In this document: positions 11,320-25,400 of the stretch, in pieces
Numbering within the stretch: position 1 is the stretch's first letter
Layout: every line of letters begins with the position of its first letter
From: Neckera pumila
Taxonomy: Eukaryota; Streptophyta; Bryopsida; Hypnales; Neckeraceae
Assembly (NCBI GenBank): GCA_963969595.1
Contig: OZ018408.1
Coordinates: 8,863,823 to 8,927,822, forward strand
DNA length: 64,000 nucleotides
Reading direction: 5' to 3'
The notes under the pieces: generated by a model
The model's input: only the letters and a program-made list of their open reading frames with translations
What the model was told of the DNA's origin: nothing
Database searches by the model: none
Position numbers and translations under genes: made by a program

Positions 11320-12225
11320 GTCCCTAATTCGTATTATTAAATTGGTTAATTCTTTGTTGAATCTTGTTGGAAGTCAATTGTGGAATCTAGATTGTTATGC
11401 AGGTTTGGGACACCAAATAAATGAAGTTTGAATTTTCAAAGTGCTGAAAATAGGTGTAGTAGAAAGAGACTCGAGGCTTTCATGAATAGATAGAGGGAGT
11501 ATATTTTAGGTAAGAATCTGTCATGGTTGGTTTTTAGAAAGAAGTCACAATTAGGTGTAGTTACCTTGAGGTAAGAAGATCTTCAATGGTTTGTCTATAA
11601 TTTCATTTAGATAAAACACAATGTTTAAGATTTGGAGAGAGAATGGCTTATGTGCCCCACTTGTTGAATTTAGTGTTTGAATTTCTAACCAATTGCAAGT
11701 CTCTCAATATTCAAAAACAAAATGAATCTCATTATTGATAGTAGCAATGTACTATTTAAAACTAAATAATAGCAATATGTGGAGTTATAAAAAAATTTGT
11801 GTAGTTGCAAAAATGATATATCAATTTTGTTGTAGCCGAAATAAAATATTTTGTTTGGACTACACATTTATTGTTCACTTTTTGTCCCAAAACATTAGAG
11901 TAGGCTTGAAAGCCAAACCAGTGAAAGATATTCTACCCACATCTACAATCATTCAAATAAGCAATTTGAGCATGGTATTCATTATTAAATTGTCTAGATT
12001 TTTGTTGAATCTTAAAGGAATTTGAGATGTTCTTTACATTTACAGTATTTTTCGGACAATATATGAATAAATGAGAAATCTTCAAACAGTTGAAAATAAA
12101 TGTACCCAAAATTAAATCTAGACTCTCATATTCAAAGGGCTTACATTTTAGGCAAAATTTTGATTGGAACACTCTTGCAAGCAAGTGACAATTAGGTGTA
12201 TTTACCTTACTTGTGAAATTTGCTT
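11320..12225. repeat. Pair of diverged direct repeats (~250 bp each)
   Basis: 11330-11575 and 11975-12220 share ordered blocks: TATTAAATTG, TTTGTTGAATCTT, TGAATAAATGA/CAAATAAATGAAG, TTTTAGGTAAGAATCTG-type/TTTTAGGCAAAATTTTG, and CAATTAGGTGTA followed by TTACCTT. The ~400 bp between them is AT-rich with no credible gene. Confidence 0.55.
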
Positions 12226-12229
12226 CAAA

Positions 12230-15200
12230 AGTTGAAGTGTAAAACTCCAATTTCTTCACCTTGGCAGAAAAATGAGAAAAAATTGCCTAGTTTGGATCCT
12301 TCATTCCAAATATGAATTCCAAATTTCCTGATTTAATCATCAGAAGGTAATTAATTATTTTTTGCATTACCTTCTAAGTTTCAAAAAATTGTCAACTTCT
12401 TGAATTAATGTCACTAATATTGGGAGGTAGCATCTTCTTTGTTCATACGTGAAAAAATAATTTTTTACCTAATCATGAAAAAATGAAGACCATTTGAAAC
12501 TAAGAGGATGTTTATACCAAGACAAAAGGAAGGAAATCACTCCAAATCATTAGCACCTTGGATGTAACTATAAGAAGCAATGTCCAAAACAATTACGACA
12601 AAGGTGCACTATTTATTTCATTGGTACGCGTTACAAAATGAGCTTGTATATGATTATAACTTTTTATAGGGATAGAATATTTTTACCAATGATTTTTGTA
12701 AAGAATCTTCAATATGAAAATCAATGATACAAATACAATGGATAAAAATATTCTTGCCATGTTAAATGCTGTAACCATATATAAATTCATTTCATAACAC
12801 GCAATAATTAGGCAAATTGATGTAGAGAGAGAAAGAGCTTCAACCTTATATCAAGGTTGTCGTAATTATAAGTCTATTCATCTAGTGCCCTACCTTAGAT
12901 CTCAAGAGAAATGAAGAGTGGCACCAAGAATATTCATACCCTTGGTAAAGGAAAGACTCTATATTATGTTCTGATATGTAGGGAAGTTCTACTTTGTAGA
13001 TTGAAATTTAGATGATAAAGTTAATGTTTAGGTTGTAGATATTTATGAGGTGTTGAAATTAGTGGGAAGATGTTTGTTATTTTCTTGTTTGTTTTGTAAA
13101 GGAGAATTTATGTTGCATATTTGATGGCAATGTTGTTGATGTTGCATAGTGTGTTTTTGAAATTTCGTTTTTTATCTTATATTTTAGAGATGGATGAAAT
13201 ATTGGAGGTGCCATGCGCACTAGTTGTAATCACTATTAGTAGTTTTGTATTCCAACCTTGAGTGGTGATGTCTTGAACATGTACGTGGATGATATTTGTT
13301 GATTTTTCAAGAGAAAATTTGGAAAAAGTGGCCATTATATATATGAATTCATTAAATTATATTTTATGATTTGTTGAAGGGATGGAAGTTGCTGTGTTTA
13401 GTTATGGTATAGTGCATTTACATAATATATTTGGACATAATTTGTTGTATATAAACAATCTCATAATATATTTGGGCATAATATATTTGGATATTGTATG
13501 GGACAAAAGAAGTGTTCTTCTTGTAGAGCTTATGTATTGTATTGTGTATACAATTTATAATAAAAACAAGTGAATGAATGATTTTTTTTTGTATTCGGGG
13601 TTATTAAAGTTACTAGATAAGTTGTAGTCAATATTGGGGTGCAAATTGGTGTACTTTGTATGGTCTTGGTGTAAATCTATGATAAACCGTAGGAAAGTTT
13701 TGTAAGACTTCAAGTATAATTGTCATTTGGACTTTTGTTTGGCCTCCTTTAAAGAGACTGAAAAGAAAAACGCTTTTAGAAATTGAAAAAGAAATATTTG
13801 TTGTAGGATTTAGCCATATAGAATTTCAAGTAGACTTTTCATCTATGGATAATGGCATGGGCTATAACGCAAGTGTTATCCCAACTTAGACTATAAGCTA
13901 TTTATATATCTGCCAACAACTACTTTTCAATATTCAAAGAAAACTCTAATTTTTCTAATCTTGGTTTAATTTACATATGCACACTTAATAAATCCTGAAT
14001 CCTAGGCAAACAATGTGCACATGATGATAAGGGGCTCTATTACTTCTATAATATTAATGTATGCATATGGATTAGCACCCGGTTATGGATTAGAAAATGA
14101 AGGTGATTGAATAGAAATCAAGTGTTAAAACCAACATTCTAATAATTTTTTTGATACTTATACAAAGTACAATTATTATTTCTTCATTACAAAATAATTC
14201 ATTTATTAGAGTATATACTAGTTCATAAAATTATGAATTATTTAGTAAGACTAAAAATAAATTTTATTGAAATAAAATATAAAATATTCTACCATAAGAA
14301 TCACTTTAATATGACATTATTGTTATTACTTTAATATTTTAATATTTTATAATATTATCTATGTGTGAAAAATCAATATTTTAAACCTTTAGGACAAAAG
14401 ATGCTTTTCAAGAAAAAATATCATATATATTTATTGGTGAATTGATTAAATTTGAAAATAAATCATTTTTCATTACCTTCAACTATACAAAAGTGTGTAT
14501 GACCATAAAGGAAACATGTGGAAAAAAATAAAAGGTCTTTATTACACCACGTCACCCAGTAAGACAAGGAAATTCAATAGACTAGCAATATACTAGTCTT
14601 TTTTTGATGAATTTTTGTGCAATGATATTTTTTTTTTTTGAAATCCAAATGGTAAAATAACAAACAATTTGCGTATGCGTAAATTTTCAAAAACTTTGGC
14701 TTCACTTATTGCAAAATTGTAGTGCTTGAAGTTAGAAGATTTTTATTTGTTTCTTACCAAGTCACACAAGGTTAGTAAATTTGTCTTCTTGGAAACAAAT
14801 ATTTGCGTTTTACATAGTCTCTTTTTTGACAATTGTATACTATATATTATATTAATAATATACTGGTACATGCCAAATTTCAAAAGGAAAAGAAAGGTTT
14901 AATACAAGTTGTCCAAATTGCCCAAATTTTTTGGGGCCGCATAACTTTTGATACGGAAAATGGAACTAGGTGGTACACCTACTCAAATCAACCTATTAGG
15001 ATAAACTTCTAATTGTTAACAACACCAAGAAAGTGATGAAGTTCAAACAACTAGTGTCCCACATCCTTGCAAAATTTAATAATGTAAGCATATCATACAA
15101 AATGGAACACCTCAGTTTGACATTAATAAAGAGGTACAACTAGCACATAATCTCCACCAAAAGCATCACAAGCTTTTGGAGGTAACTAATAAAAGAGCTT

Positions 15201-15750
15201 TGCAAGGTTCTTTGAAGCTACACTTCAAGCTTCAAGAGCTAATCGTTTTTTGAGTGTTTGCACATTGTTATTTATAACAAGAGCTAACCATTTGTTGAGT
15301 GTTTTGCACATTGTTACTTATAACTTTTTGTGAGTATATTACTTACCCCATTTCCAGCAAATTGGTCTTAAAGAAAACATTCCAATATTACTTTCGATGC
15401 TTGGACTTTGGAGCACTCTGTTCAACTTTGAAAACATCTTGCGCTATGATTCACTGCTATTTTTTAATGCATTTGCTGCTCATTGATCTAAATTTTTTGC
15501 CCACAACTTCAAAATACGAGTACATTTTAGGATTGGTCAACTTAAATCCTGGATTTGTCGAATAAATTAAGACAAAAGACCCCAAGCAAATATTTAGTGT
15601 AAAGTCGTGTAGTTTGAAGCAAAGCGACTTGATTGTTGCGGAAACTCGACTGTGAGACATTATAAAATGACAGCAAAAATATGCCTTACATGGAGTTGAG
15701 CCAAGTAAACTCCTGCCCATGCTAATCACTCCCCAATGCAATCTCCATTT
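12230..15750. other. Gene-free AT-rich intergenic region
   Basis: I see no conserved coding frame, RNA gene or splice pattern. 14470-14960 carries fragments related to the 2.4-3.3 kb repeats (for example TTTTTTTGATGAATTTTTGT, CATAACTTTTGATACGG). Open frames here are short and AT-driven. Confidence 0.5.
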
Positions 15751-15779
15751 CGTTCGTTCAGAGTTCTCACAGGTAGAGA

Positions 15780-16418
15780 GTGTGGTTCAAACTACTTGCC
15801 GAAACAAGGATGAAAGAATGAAAGAATGTACAGCAACCATCCCTGAACGCCTAATATCTATTTGATTGCTAGAAACACAATAGTCCCAACAACCTCTACC
15901 AGTGGACCAATACGTGACGAAAAAAAACTTCAATCTAAATTCTTCTAGAGTTCTCAGCTTTGCGATCCCGTTCATATAGCCTATACAGAAATGATGATTT
16001 TGACATCTGTGGCTCCCTCTCCAGGAGGGCTACAACATCCGTCATTGCTATTGAACGGGGCAGCCTTCCCCCCTGTGCTGCTCCTATTCTCCGGACACCG
16101 CTGCCCCTTCCTGTTCCTGGCCCAGGCCCTGCATGGCGTACCAAAGTACTTCCATGTTAGACCTGCAGCTCTCATTAAAGCACAGTTCCAAAACAGAACA
16201 ACACAATGAAGCAGTCTCGATACAGTATTGCTAACAACCAGCGATGTCAACAACTAGGCAGCACTGGTTAAACTTCACTCCCCGACATTGTCCAGAAATA
16301 AAATCCTCAGAAAAGAGCCAGGAATATGGGCCACTAAACATACACCTTGCCAGTATATCAAAAGACCAGAACCCAAATGCACAACTGACCTAGAAAAGAA
16401 TCAATCAAAAAAATTGTG
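15780..16418 (-). other. Probable TAF4 3' UTR / downstream region
   Basis: The sequence after the TAF4 stop has higher GC than the DNA to its left and no open frame with family resemblance. An alternating GC-rich patch at 16010-16150 gives overlapping open frames on both strands, the usual sign of non-coding GC-rich DNA. UTR status is inferred from position. Confidence 0.35.
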
Positions 16419-19400
16419 TCACTGAAACCCAGCTGTACCTGGTGGTCTGCCAGCGACTGCAGATCCAGGAGGCCCATCGCCATCTGTATCCATTCGTCCA
16501 GATCCTGAAGTCTTTCCTGCTTCACCATTCTCCTGTCTCCGCTCTTGCTCCCGGCTGCTTGTCGTTTCGTCCACGTTGCCTATCCTCGCAGAGTCGGTCG
16601 CTGTATTCACAAGACCCACACAAATCAGCCGATTGAAGATATCATTCCATCGATCAAACAACGTCGTCCGTTCCACACCACCGCTCAGCACCAAGCCTCA
16701 CTAAACAAAGCATGAAGCAAAAGATTTCATCAACGTCAAATGCCCACCTGTGTCTCCACCCTGCCGTTTTGCAAGCCCCTGAGCTGCCATCATTTGCCAT
16801 TTTGACAGCATATCGGTTGCTCCAACCGCAGCTCTTGCAGCCACGTTCGCTGCCTTCGCCCTCATTTTGTCATCTTCTTCTTGTTGAGCCTTTGAGAAAC
16901 AAGCAACCTCCAACATCAACCACCGCAGAGACCAAACAAGTCCGTCTATCCACCCACAATCAACTTTATTCTTCACATGAAACAAGCACTGCATTTTTTA
17001 TACTTTTCCTATTCCAGCCTCTAAGACAAACGAGGGTAACCACCAAAAAACACCCCTACGGAACTATCAAGTTGATTTTTTTTTGTCGGCAAAATTGAAA
17101 ATGGTCACAGCAGCTGAACATGGTCTCGACATTACCTTCTGGGCCTTCAGTCTCAAATCTTCATTGTCGCCATCAGTGAGAGACCCTTTATCCTTCTTCT
17201 GAGCAACATGCAAACCAAGTCAGCTGTTAACAAGCAACTCCCTCTCCCATGGATACAACCCGTACATGTGCAAGCATGAAAACTCATAAAACATTCCAAC
17301 AAATTGCCATTAAGGACATGACAAAACAGCCTAAAATTCGAGCACTAAGCGTGAGCTCATTCACAACCAGGAACTCACCATTGGCAACTACTCGTCTCAG
17401 AAGAAAAACCACACCACAACTAAATAGAAACACCACGTCAGAGGAGTTAACACTCCTAGGACAATTCCTGGCTCACCTCATTCAGTTTGCGCAACCGTTC
17501 ATTCTCATCTGCTTGCTTCTTCTCCATGGCCTCCTTGGCCCTTCTCTTCATCAACAAAACTTGTCTCCTAGGGTCGTAATTTACATATACACTATGTGCG
17601 TCTTTTTCCACATCACAACGCTGCATAAATCATCACTTTCTCTACGTCAATACTCGGTCTACCTTGTTCCGAAATTAACACATTTTCGTATCCAAAGTAC
17701 TTACATAAAAGAAATTACTTAACTAATCCTTCTCCACACATCCAGATATGGTATGAGCCCCTGTTCAAAACTAGCTTAGTCCCCACCAGAAGCCAAGCTG
17801 AACCAAGTACCGCTTTGAATCATTCGTCAACGGATACCAAAATAGGAAAAATTATAACCGTAAAAATCAGACCTACCTGTTTTGAATACTTTATCATCTT
17901 ATACAGCATAGACCTCAGTCGCTCCTCAGCAGCCTGCAAACCCAAACCGTCAGTTCCTAGGTAAACAAGCTCCCACGTGTGCCATGCACAAATTTTCAAA
18001 CCATACACTTCTCAATATTGCCGACAACCATTCTAAAATTGAATTTGTTTTAAATCCCTATATCTCAAAAATTGTTCAGATAAAAGTAATGCCACATGCG
18101 CTTTCAAGGAATGCGTACCATGGACAGACATCTCTCCACGTCTTCACTCACACTCCTCAACCCACCTTTCGCAGCTGCAACCATTGCACAGAACCATATG
18201 ACATTAGTGGACATCGATCACATCTCCCGGATGACAATTTGCATACAAACCCACTCAATGCTGCTCCACTCAATACACCCGACATCGCTCCCAACCCTAT
18301 CTCAACACCGACTTTAAGATCTTCAGGTCTCAAATCGACATTGATGATCGAAAGCATCATAAGGCCAGGCTGGCATCATAATGTCCAGATGAACATCGTG
18401 AAAAGTCCCCAAATAATAAACACTACCGCATTTTCGCACTCCTTCGTAGTTTTGAAGGATTTCATCACATCCAGAATGACAGAAGTACCCAGAAGAAGGC
18501 ACAAGGTGTAGACACGCCCATCCACAAATTCTCTATCCTCCAAACAAACAATGAAGCGGTAATCCAGAAACATCATCTAAGCCAACTTCTAGTCTCATAA
18601 GGAAGAGCGTACCAACAGCCTGAGCTTTTGCACGTAATGGACCCCTCTCCAGAAACAACCGCTCCTCCTCTTCCTGAACAAACTTGCGCATTGCTTCTGT
18701 CGTTCGGCTTTCCTCCTTCGGACCAGCCAGCAATTGCTCTTCCTCTTCCTAAAATGTACACACTAGATGTCAATAAACGCCATTCACAACCCCCACGCTA
18801 ACCACACGACCAGCAGTATCATGCAGGCAATAGAACAGCATTGTGCAAGAAAAAAAACCCGTCAAACACCATCTCACCAAGTTCTGCAGATCTACACTAA
18901 CTCGTCAACACTGCACCACTCGAGCAGTGGAAAGGACTCAGAATGAAGCAACTGTCAAACATTCGGAAATGTCAATTCCTCCAAATCTCATCAGGAAGAG
19001 CTCATCGAGTTAGGGTTCCAACGTACCCTTAAATTGACTCCACTGACAGCCGTTACATCATTCAGCGCGTCGATGCTCTGGTCAGCATCTGTCCCTTGCG
19101 TCTTCTGCTTCTTACTGCAGCACCACCCAACATATCAGAACAACTGTTCTCGATACACTGACTCAATAAAGTGCACATAATATGTCCGATGGCCCTATCT
19201 ACAACAATTGTGGTGAGGACGACCGTGTATCTTGCATCAGTTAGGAGCTTTATGGTTAACCTGGCGAATAGTGACAAAGTGTCCACTTGTGGATAGCTCA
19301 TTTATGCAAACCCCTCTATTTATGACTATCACCCTATCCTCTATTGGACAGTGCCAAAAAATAAACAATTAAGAGCATAACCAAAAAGTATAATTACCAA

Positions 19401-22400
19401 AGACAACACCAAGTAGCACAGAAAAAGGAAACCCATTTATTGCATTTAATGAAGGCAGGCAGCAAAATTAGCGACTCCGCCCCTAAGATTATCCGCTCTA
19501 ATCCAAAAGGTCTCTGTAGCCACATCCACATCCACATCTGAGCAGGTCCAAATCTAATACCCGCTTCATATTCACTACAATGGTATAAAATACAGCAGAA
19601 ACAAACCCGCTGTTAAATCCCATAGATTCCACCCCTCTTCGACTCTGTCTATGGGAAACAAAAAAACACTTGCCGGACAGCCAGCTTGTTACCTGGCCGG
19701 TTGGGCAGCCGCAGGCATGGCTTCGCCTGGCTTTTTCTGACCCACAGCAACAGCTGGTTTCTTAAGAGGCGTTTTCACACCAACACTCAGTATCTGGGCT
19801 CCAGCAACAGCAGGAACTCCACCCCCACTACTTGTTGCATCCTTGGTAATTGATGTCGTTCCTGTACTAAAATTCATTGCAGGACTTCGTGACTCAGACG
19901 CAAGAACGTAAGGTCCCTGCACATCGTCAGCAGCAGTCATCCAGTCAACCCATGTCCTTGATCTCAGCGCTTGATAAAAAAGAAATGGTAAAAGTGGATA
20001 GAGAAACCGAAGTGCATTCAAATGCGAACAATAATGACCAAAGAAGACAAAAAACAACGGCTTTCACTGGAACACATTCCCATCCCTTGGCAAGTGAACG
20101 TGATCGATACAGGTACCTGTCTGACGGGGCCACCTGCCTGGGGCGTATTGCTTCCGGTCGCTGTGCCTAAGCCCGCACCTGGATGCGAAGGATTTGGAAA
20201 ACCAGGCAGACCTGGATACCGAGACATTGGACTCGCTGCTAGTGCAGTGGTCGCTTGGCTCTTCTCAACACCTGCAGCGGCTACACTGGGGTCTTTCGCC
20301 ACCGTCGCAGTTGCCTGAGGCCCTGCTACCTCAGGAAGTTCCACTTGGCCAGGAGCTTTAATGCCCACCTGACCAGCGAAAGCAAAGGACGATTAGACGC
20401 GAAGCCAAAAGCTAAACGAATCGACTAACTACGGTAACAATTCCAACCTAGACAATCCCATGACTCGAAGTCTTAAGGAGTACACAAGATAGGACGCTGT
20501 ACCCAGTTTAATATGAGAAATGAAATGAAAAGAAAAGAAAAAAGTAAGAGTAAAAGAAGTTAGACCAGAATGTAAAACTGCGCATCAGCTGAAATTACTA
20601 AGTGAATGCAAATACAATTAGAATAATTAGGAGTCAATGCGATACCTGACCCAGTTGTGTGGTAGTCACTGGAACTCTCTGTAAAGCGACTCCTGGATGC
20701 TGCTCCACTTGTGGCTCTTGCTTGATCGCAGGAACAGTCTGCACTCCCTGCTGCTTGCTCTCGAGCAGCTTCGGGTGTGGTTGCGGTACTGCCACCGGCA
20801 TTGACAAAGACTGTGCTACTTGACCCGGTGTTTGAGCATGAGTGTTTACAACGCTAGCACTTCCTTGCTGCTGTCTCCTCAATCTTTCATCTTCTTGAAT
20901 TTTCTTAATTCTTTCTTCCTCAGCTTTCTTCTGTTCCTTCTTCAGCTTTGCTTTTGCATACTTCGTCAAGGGTTTCTGATCCGACTGCTGACTAGAATCA
21001 GAAATTGCTGCTGAGAATCCAGGCCGCACCTGACCACCCTGTGCTAACCCACTGAATTGCACGGGAGCAGGCACCTTCGGAACCTGCAGATACCAGCTGC
21101 TTGCTCCCGTCAGAAGAGTCTCACAACGACACCCACTCGTCACTTTACAATCTGTGATACATGGAATCAAAAGATGTGCATCCTAGCAGAAAGATCTCAA
21201 TATCGGGACAATTTACCAGGCTCATCCAACGTAACGCCGCCAATGATGTCCTGGGAACAGTCCACACCAAATCCAGCACATAACAGAATAGAAGCCATCA
21301 CATTCATATTATCAGGCACGATCAACCCATACCTGTGCAGAGAGCCCTGAATGCACTTGAACGCCAGCAGTGTGAGGTGTTGAAGGTCGAGCTTGGAAAC
21401 TACCGAAAGGACTTGCCGCTGGCACTTGGAGAGGCCTTCCTGCCTGGGCTGGCCCCACTGCCTTGTCCACCTCGTTCTTTACTTGCTGTAAAATAGGTGG
21501 TGAGAGACTTGATACTCCTTGACTTGACGCATCTCCCCCTTGATTTTGTCTCAGCAAGGTCGCAGATTGAGATAAGGCGGCGACTTTCGCTGGACCAGAT
21601 TGAGATGACCCTTGGGGTTGAGTTTCCAATTTAGACTGCTGGGGCCCTGTCAGACCAATCCCTGACTGACTTGAAATCTGTCCCTGATTCTCACACATGA
21701 GACACACTTTAGCACTCCCACACCTTCCAATCATCTTCGCAGATGGTGGAAGCATGCCAACTAATGCCTATGGAGCTCATGCACTGACTGAGATATCCTT
21801 CAAACTGACATTATCATTCAGAAAAAGGCCATCCAATGCCACCATATGAGAGAACCTCTCTGTACCTGCTGCTGCTGAACTTGCTGTTGCTGCTGTTGTA
21901 GAGATTGAGCCTGCACAGCCGTAGCGGATGACACAGCAGGAGTCTGCTCAGCCCCTGCTTGTGCACTTTGGGACTCAGGAACATGTGTAGTAGTTGCCGC
22001 CTGAGTGTTTGGGCCAGCAGGAGTAGCCGCTTGACTAGAACTTCCTGATGGTGGCGTTCCAGCAACTTGAGAAGAGTTATTCGATTGCTGTTGAATCACT
22101 GCTTGAGGAGATCCTTTTTGTTGTTGCTGCAGCACAGATCCAGTGCCACAACAACTTCAGGTGTCAAGGTCATTGACACGACAATCTGCAAAATCCAGGG
22201 TCTAAAGTCCCCAATAAAATCTCTTTAGTAGACAAAGTTTCCATGATGGAAGACAGTGAAGACCCAGGCTCAAGTAGTGGCATTGAGCTCATAGTTTGAG
22301 TTTTGAACCCGCATGACAACATTCTCATTTATTCCACAACTTTTATTCCTTCAAAACACGGGGTAGTATCTAGTAGGTGCAATTCACACAAAAAGTCACA

Positions 22401-25400
22401 TGTGAAGATCCGACGATGGAGGATAAAGCAGCCTCCATCAGCAAACCCCGAAAAGCAAAGTACCTTCTGGTGCATCTGCCGAATAGTCTGCACCAAAACT
22501 TGATCCCCTACTATGACTCTTGCCCCACGAACAAAATCTTCCCTCGTGATATCATTTTGCTGCCAGACAACCACTGTCAAGTCGTTAGAATTTAGGAAAC
22601 ACATAAGCGTTTTAAAGAAACTCATGTCGGTAACGAGGAATATGTTATCCCGCTCTATTTCGCACCTTGTAGTGTAAACTGTTCTGGACTGAAGGACGGC
22701 AACACAATGTAAAATATAACGTTATTGAATATACCCAATGGCACCCATACAACAGTTCCAAAGCACTTCTGGAGCACAGGCGACGCCTTTCAGACACTCC
22801 AAGTGAATAACCAACGCTACTAAACTTGCCTTAAATTTCTGGTATAGCGCGCTTAGCCGCTCAGACTGCTCCGCAGGAAGATGGGGTTGCAGCAATGGCA
22901 TCAACGCCCCAAATGAGATGCCTTGACTTATATTGTTCGGTCGTCTCTGGGCTTGCACCCCCGCACCTGGTGCTGCCTGCTGCGCTCCAGCCTGCTGCTG
23001 CTGCTGCTGCTGCCGTAGTTGTTGCTGCTGCTGCAACTGTTGCTGTTGTTGGCGATACAAGAGCTGTTGACGGTAAACCTGCTGCTGCTGTGGCGTCAGC
23101 TTCTGCCACTGGGCATGCGTGATCTGTACCGGCGTTGCGTGCGATGTCGGGGTGACTGCCGTGGTGGTCGCATTCCCTGTATAAAGGGTGAACATCAATA
23201 GCCTTAATGATTCTTCCCACTCATGCCAGTAAGCCACCTTAAGACCCGCGCCCACGGATTCTCCCAAAATTTACAAAACCCAACCCGCAGTTCAACCACA
23301 CACGCAGAAGCCATCACACAAAAGCTATCAAGCCAGATAACCTCAGCAATGTCAATTGGTGATGGCATAAAACCTGTGGCAGGAGGAACGAACGATTGAG
23401 TCGGGGCTTGAGGAGGAGTCGGAGACGCTATGGGCTTCAGGCTGCCATTGCCTGCTCGTGCAAGACCATAAGCAGCGGCAGCAGCTCGAGAGCCTCCGCC
23501 ACCCAAGTCCCCTTTCAGTCTCTCCGTGTAGGCATCCACGGCCGCTCCTGACACAGGCGGTCCGCTCTCATCCTCCTAATCAACCACAATCACAATCAGC
23601 ACATAGTGTTGAAGACGACGTTCACCTCAATTCGAAGCAGTCTGCCTCGCACAAAATCCACACTAGAAGTTCACCACTAATCATATCAAGTCACTAGCAG
23701 TACATTATACAGCACATCGTGTCTTCCCAAAGCAGAGACAGAATTCATTATCCCACGCTTGTAAGACGATTACGACCAAATCCTGCGGAATTCTCCGAAA
23801 AAACAGCCGGGAGCAACGGACGTAACAATGGTCCTGGCTCGGATGGTATACAGAACAGAAATGCCGCTGAGATCAAAGAAACAACTATCAAATCCGCTCA
23901 AGATGGGGAAAAAGAAACTCCCAAATTAAACTGCAAAACTCATAAACTTCTCATGTCTCGTAAACCCTAATCACATGACATTTGAAAATCACAGCGTAAT
24001 TCCAAGACGCAGTAAATAAAGCAACTCAATCTCTAAACCTAAAAAAATGAAACCGCAATTAAGAGACTGCCAACGGAGCAACAATTATCACAAGGCTCGA
24101 GATTCAGGCTTGAAATTTTTCGACAATTCCACGCCCAAGAGTAGGAAGATTGCCATTCCGTAAAAACCAACTACCTCGACGTGTCGCAGCTTCGCCTCGA
24201 TTGAGTTACCACAACCCCTACAACGCAATGCCGCAACAGGTTGTCGCACGATAATTGTGTACCATCCGCTAGTTCGATAAAATGCACGTTCCATTAGAAA
24301 AAGGATTCTGTCACCTCAAATGTAAGGTCAATAGTTTTTGGGAAGAATAACAACCAAATCACACTAAACACGAAGTCGGCTTCTCGGGTCGTACCAATTG
24401 CTAACTAGCTACCGTCCAAACGTGGCCAGCAAGTCAAAACCTCCACGAAAAACCGAGGCCTCCTTCCACGAATAGTTTCTAGTGCTAATACGCGAATAGA
24501 ATCCAACTGTAATCATACCACCGCCACCATTAGCGCGTACCGCACTCCGCACAAAACCAATTCCAAGTGCAATGGTCCAACGCCTCCACCCAATTGTAAG
24601 TGAATGCACTCAATCCTACACTGCTGCAAACGATGCGAGCAAAGAGAATAGGGAAAAAGCGGAGGTTCGAGACGAAGCGTCAATCAACGAAACATGAAGC
24701 CAACTTCTCCGGGCGGAAACAAGTAACCAGATGCTCCTTAGCTACTCTGAACCGACCGTCCAGAACTAGACTCCAATTAGAAACCTCCACGAAACACTCC
24801 AAGTTATCCCTCTTCCATGTACAGTTTTAGGGCAAATACACAAACGAAATCCAACTGTAATCAAACCAACGACACCGTTCCGCGCACCATCTCCGCACAG
24901 AACCAATTCCCAATGCAATGGTCCCACGCCTCTACCCAATTGTGATCGAATGCACTCAATCCTGCACTGTTGCACCCGAGGCGAGCGAAGAGAATGCACC
25001 CGCGGCGAGCGAAGAGAATGGGCGAAAAGCGGAGGGTTCGAGACGAAGTGTCAATCAACGAAACATGAAGCCAGCTTCTCGAGGCGCAAACAGGTATCCA
25101 GATGCTCCTTAGCTACTCTGAACCGGCCGTCCAGAACTAGTCTGCAATTCAAAACCTCCACGAAGCAATCCCTGTTATCCCTCTTCCAAATACAGTTTTA
25201 GGGCAAATACACGAACGAAATCCACTCGTAATTCTACCAACGGCACCGTTAAGCACAACCGCACTCCGCACAGAACCAATTCCCAATGCAGTGATCCGAC
25301 GCCTCCACCCGATTGTGATAGAATGCGCTCAATCCCGCACTGTTGCACCAAAGAGAACGGGGGAAAAGCGGAGGCTCCAGACAGAGGAAAGGCCTGATGA

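Noticed and set aside
18573..18773. Alternative minus-strand frame over TAF4 exon 11
   Set aside because: The real frame encodes EEEEQLLAG and [13 protein letters not shown], conserved in TAF4; this is an overlapping frame.
22900..23120. Plus-strand alanine/valine-rich open frames
   Set aside because: They are the opposite strand of the CAG-rich TAF4 glutamine tract.
23332..23373. Extending TAF4 exon 2 to the GAG|GTTATC donor
   Set aside because: It would join the next exon out of frame; CACAG|GTTTTA restores frame.
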